Source: an uncultured Clostridia bacterium (lineage in GTDB: Bacteria > Bacillota > Clostridia > Oscillospirales > Acutalibacteraceae). From it: a DNA stretch of 6,376 nt. The DNA lies in NCBI GenBank assembly GCA_937901145.1, contig CALCHE010000060.1:1-6376 (forward strand), written 5' to 3'. The notes beneath the pieces are model-generated. The model was not told the origin of the DNA and did not search any database. It saw only the letters and a program-made list of their open reading frames with translations. Made by a program: the position numbers and the translations under genes. Position 1 is the first letter of the stretch, and every line of letters begins with the position of its first letter. This document shows, piece by piece, positions 5,217-6,376 of this stretch.

Positions 5217-6376
5217 ATGAAAACTTTTAAAAGAACTCTCAGTTTTCTTCTCGCTGTTTTAATGGCTTTTTCTGTCTGTACAGTAGCCTTCGCAGCAGGT
5301 GAAACAGCAGCAGAACCTAAAGAAGCTACAGGCTTTACAGACGAGGATTTTCTCTCTGTAAAGGGCAGAAAAATCTATAATCAGAAGGGCGAAGAAATTC
5401 AGCTCAAGGGCGTGAACATCGGTGCATGGCTCGTTCGTGAAAACTGGCTCAATCCTGATTGTGTTGATGTCGAATACAAGTCAAAAATGACAGAAGAGGA
5501 GCAGAAAAAATATTGGGGTACCTTCTATGAGGATCTGACTGACGAGCAGAAAGAGATTTTTGATCCTTACTACGGGAAAAAATATGACGGTGAAATGGTT
5601 TATGATGTTTTAGAGCAGCGCTTCGGCAGAGAGAAATCTCAGGAGCTTCTCAATATGTTCTATGACAACTGGTTTACCGAATGGGATCTCGATAACATCA
5701 AAGCCCACGGTTTCAACTGCGTACGCGTTCCCTTCTGGTACAGAAACTTCTATTATGATGACAACGGTACAAAAATCCTCGATGAAAACGGCGAATGGGA
5801 TTTCTCCCGTCTCGACTGGGTGGTAGAGGAATGCTCCGAAAGAGAGCTGTATGTTATTCTCGATATGCACGGTGCAGTAGGCTCACAGAGTGATGCTCCT
5901 CACTCGGGCAGAGGCTTTGCAGGTGCACAGCTTATGGAGGACAGCGAGCAAGGTGAAAGATACCGTGAGCTTACCGATGAGCTCTGGACAGCTATCGCTC
6001 AGAGATTTGCAGGCAATCCCGCAGTGGCTATGTATGACCTTCTCAATGAGCCTATGTGTGACGTTAAATGCGGTGAGCTTCAGAGAAGAATAAAGAACGA
6101 AATGATTTACACCCGTCTTTATGACACTGTACGTGCAGTTGACGAGGATCACATCATCACCATGGAAGCTATCTGGACAGGCTTCGCTCTTCCCTACAGC
6201 TTTATGAAGGGCTGGCACGATGTGGTATATCAGGTTCATTTCTACAATAACTCTGACTTTATCTTCACATTCTTCCTTCTTCTCACTATGGCTATCCATC
6301 CCAATGTACCTCTTATGATGGGTGAATTCTATCCCCATGAGGCTACTACCTGGGAAAACTGCTTCAAAACAATGAA
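5217..6376 (+). CDS. Secreted glycoside hydrolase family 5 beta-glucanase (3' end cut by window edge)
   Basis: Extracellular retaining beta-glycosidase; the first 386 residues are visible with no stop. Residues 1-26 are a signal peptide: a KTFKR n-region, a hydrophobic core and an AFA cleavage site before A27. C21 has no proper lipobox. The GH5 barrel begins at LKGVNIGAW (63-71) and shows FNCVRVPF (166-173, R170), LDMHGA (215-220, H218), the acid/base glutamate in LLNEP (E278), VHFY (340-343) and the nucleophile in MMGEF (E370). The segments GVNIGAWLV, MHGAVGSQ and the W..EWD-NI-GFN-VR-PFWY stretch resemble GH5_9 exo-1,3-beta-glucanases more than classical endoglucanases, so cellulose need not be the substrate. 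The barrel should end shortly beyond the window; any carbohydrate-binding or dockerin module would be further on. The gene is divergent from the hyd operon and has its own strong promoter. Confidence 0.92.
   Translation, partial: MKTFKRTLSFLLAVLMAFSVCTVAFAAGETAAEPKEATGFTDEDFLSVKGRKIYNQKGEEIQLKGVNIGAWLVRENWLNPDCVDVEYKSKMTEEEQKKYWGTFYEDLTDEQKEIFDPYYGKKYDGEMVYDVLEQRFGREKSQELLNMFYDNWFTEWDLDNIKAHGFNCVRVPFWYRNFYYDDNGTKILDENGEWDFSRLDWVVEECSERELYVILDMHGAVGSQSDAPHSGRGFAGAQLMEDSEQGERYRELTDELWTAIAQRFAGNPAVAMYDLLNEPMCDVKCGELQRRIKNEMIYTRLYDTVRAVDEDHIITMEAIWTGFALPYSFMKGWHDVVYQVHFYNNSDFIFTFFLLLTMAIHPNVPLMMGEFYPHEATTWENCFKTM

Noticed and set aside
5277..5279. Lipoprotein lipobox cysteine (C21) in the GH5 signal peptide
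   Set aside because: The preceding residues FSV do not fit a lipobox, which needs Gly, Ala or Ser directly before Cys; an AFA signal peptidase I site follows.

Overview
The window looks like chromosomal DNA of an anaerobic, H2-producing, plant-fibre-degrading Firmicute, most likely class Clostridia and perhaps a Ruminococcus-like Oscillospiraceae member. That placement is an inference. It rests on an electron-bifurcating-type [FeFe]-hydrogenase operon next to a secreted family-5 glycoside hydrolase, strong AGGAGG ribosome binding sites, AT-rich spacers and low-to-middle-GC genes.

Layout: positions 4901 to 1 on the minus strand carry a tight five-gene operon. In transcription order it reads hydC (NuoE-like 2Fe-2S subunit), a stand-alone GHKL/histidine-kinase-type ATPase, a small thioredoxin-fold 2Fe-2S ferredoxin, hydB (NuoF-like flavoprotein with extra ferredoxin domains) and hydA ([FeFe]-hydrogenase catalytic subunit, whose last residues run off the left edge). 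Gaps are 1 bp overlap, 4, 13 and 14 bp, so this is one transcription unit. Positions 4902-5216 are an AT-rich divergent intergenic region with several inverted repeats and a convincing promoter for the plus-strand gene. From 5217 to the right edge lies the 5' part of a secreted GH5 beta-glucanase/cellulase-family gene, read on the plus strand.

Working together: HydA, HydB and HydC have the domain set of the trimeric group A3 hydrogenases. In that group electrons from NADH (entering at the HydB flavin) and from reduced ferredoxin are combined to reduce protons at the HydA H-cluster. This re-oxidises the reduced carriers produced by sugar fermentation. The ATPase and the small ferredoxin lie inside the operon without being core subunits and are the least explained genes here. 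The glucanase would supply sugars outside the cell; its head-to-head arrangement with the hydrogenase operon is observed, but shared regulation is only a possibility.

Both edge genes, hydA and the GH5 gene, are cut by the window boundary rather than broken. I saw no RNA genes, mobile elements, CRISPR arrays or pseudogenes. The points most worth following are the orphan ATPase, a serine at an H-cluster ligand position in HydA, the three-cysteine ferredoxin, and a perfect 10-bp inverted repeat over the putative hydrogenase promoter.
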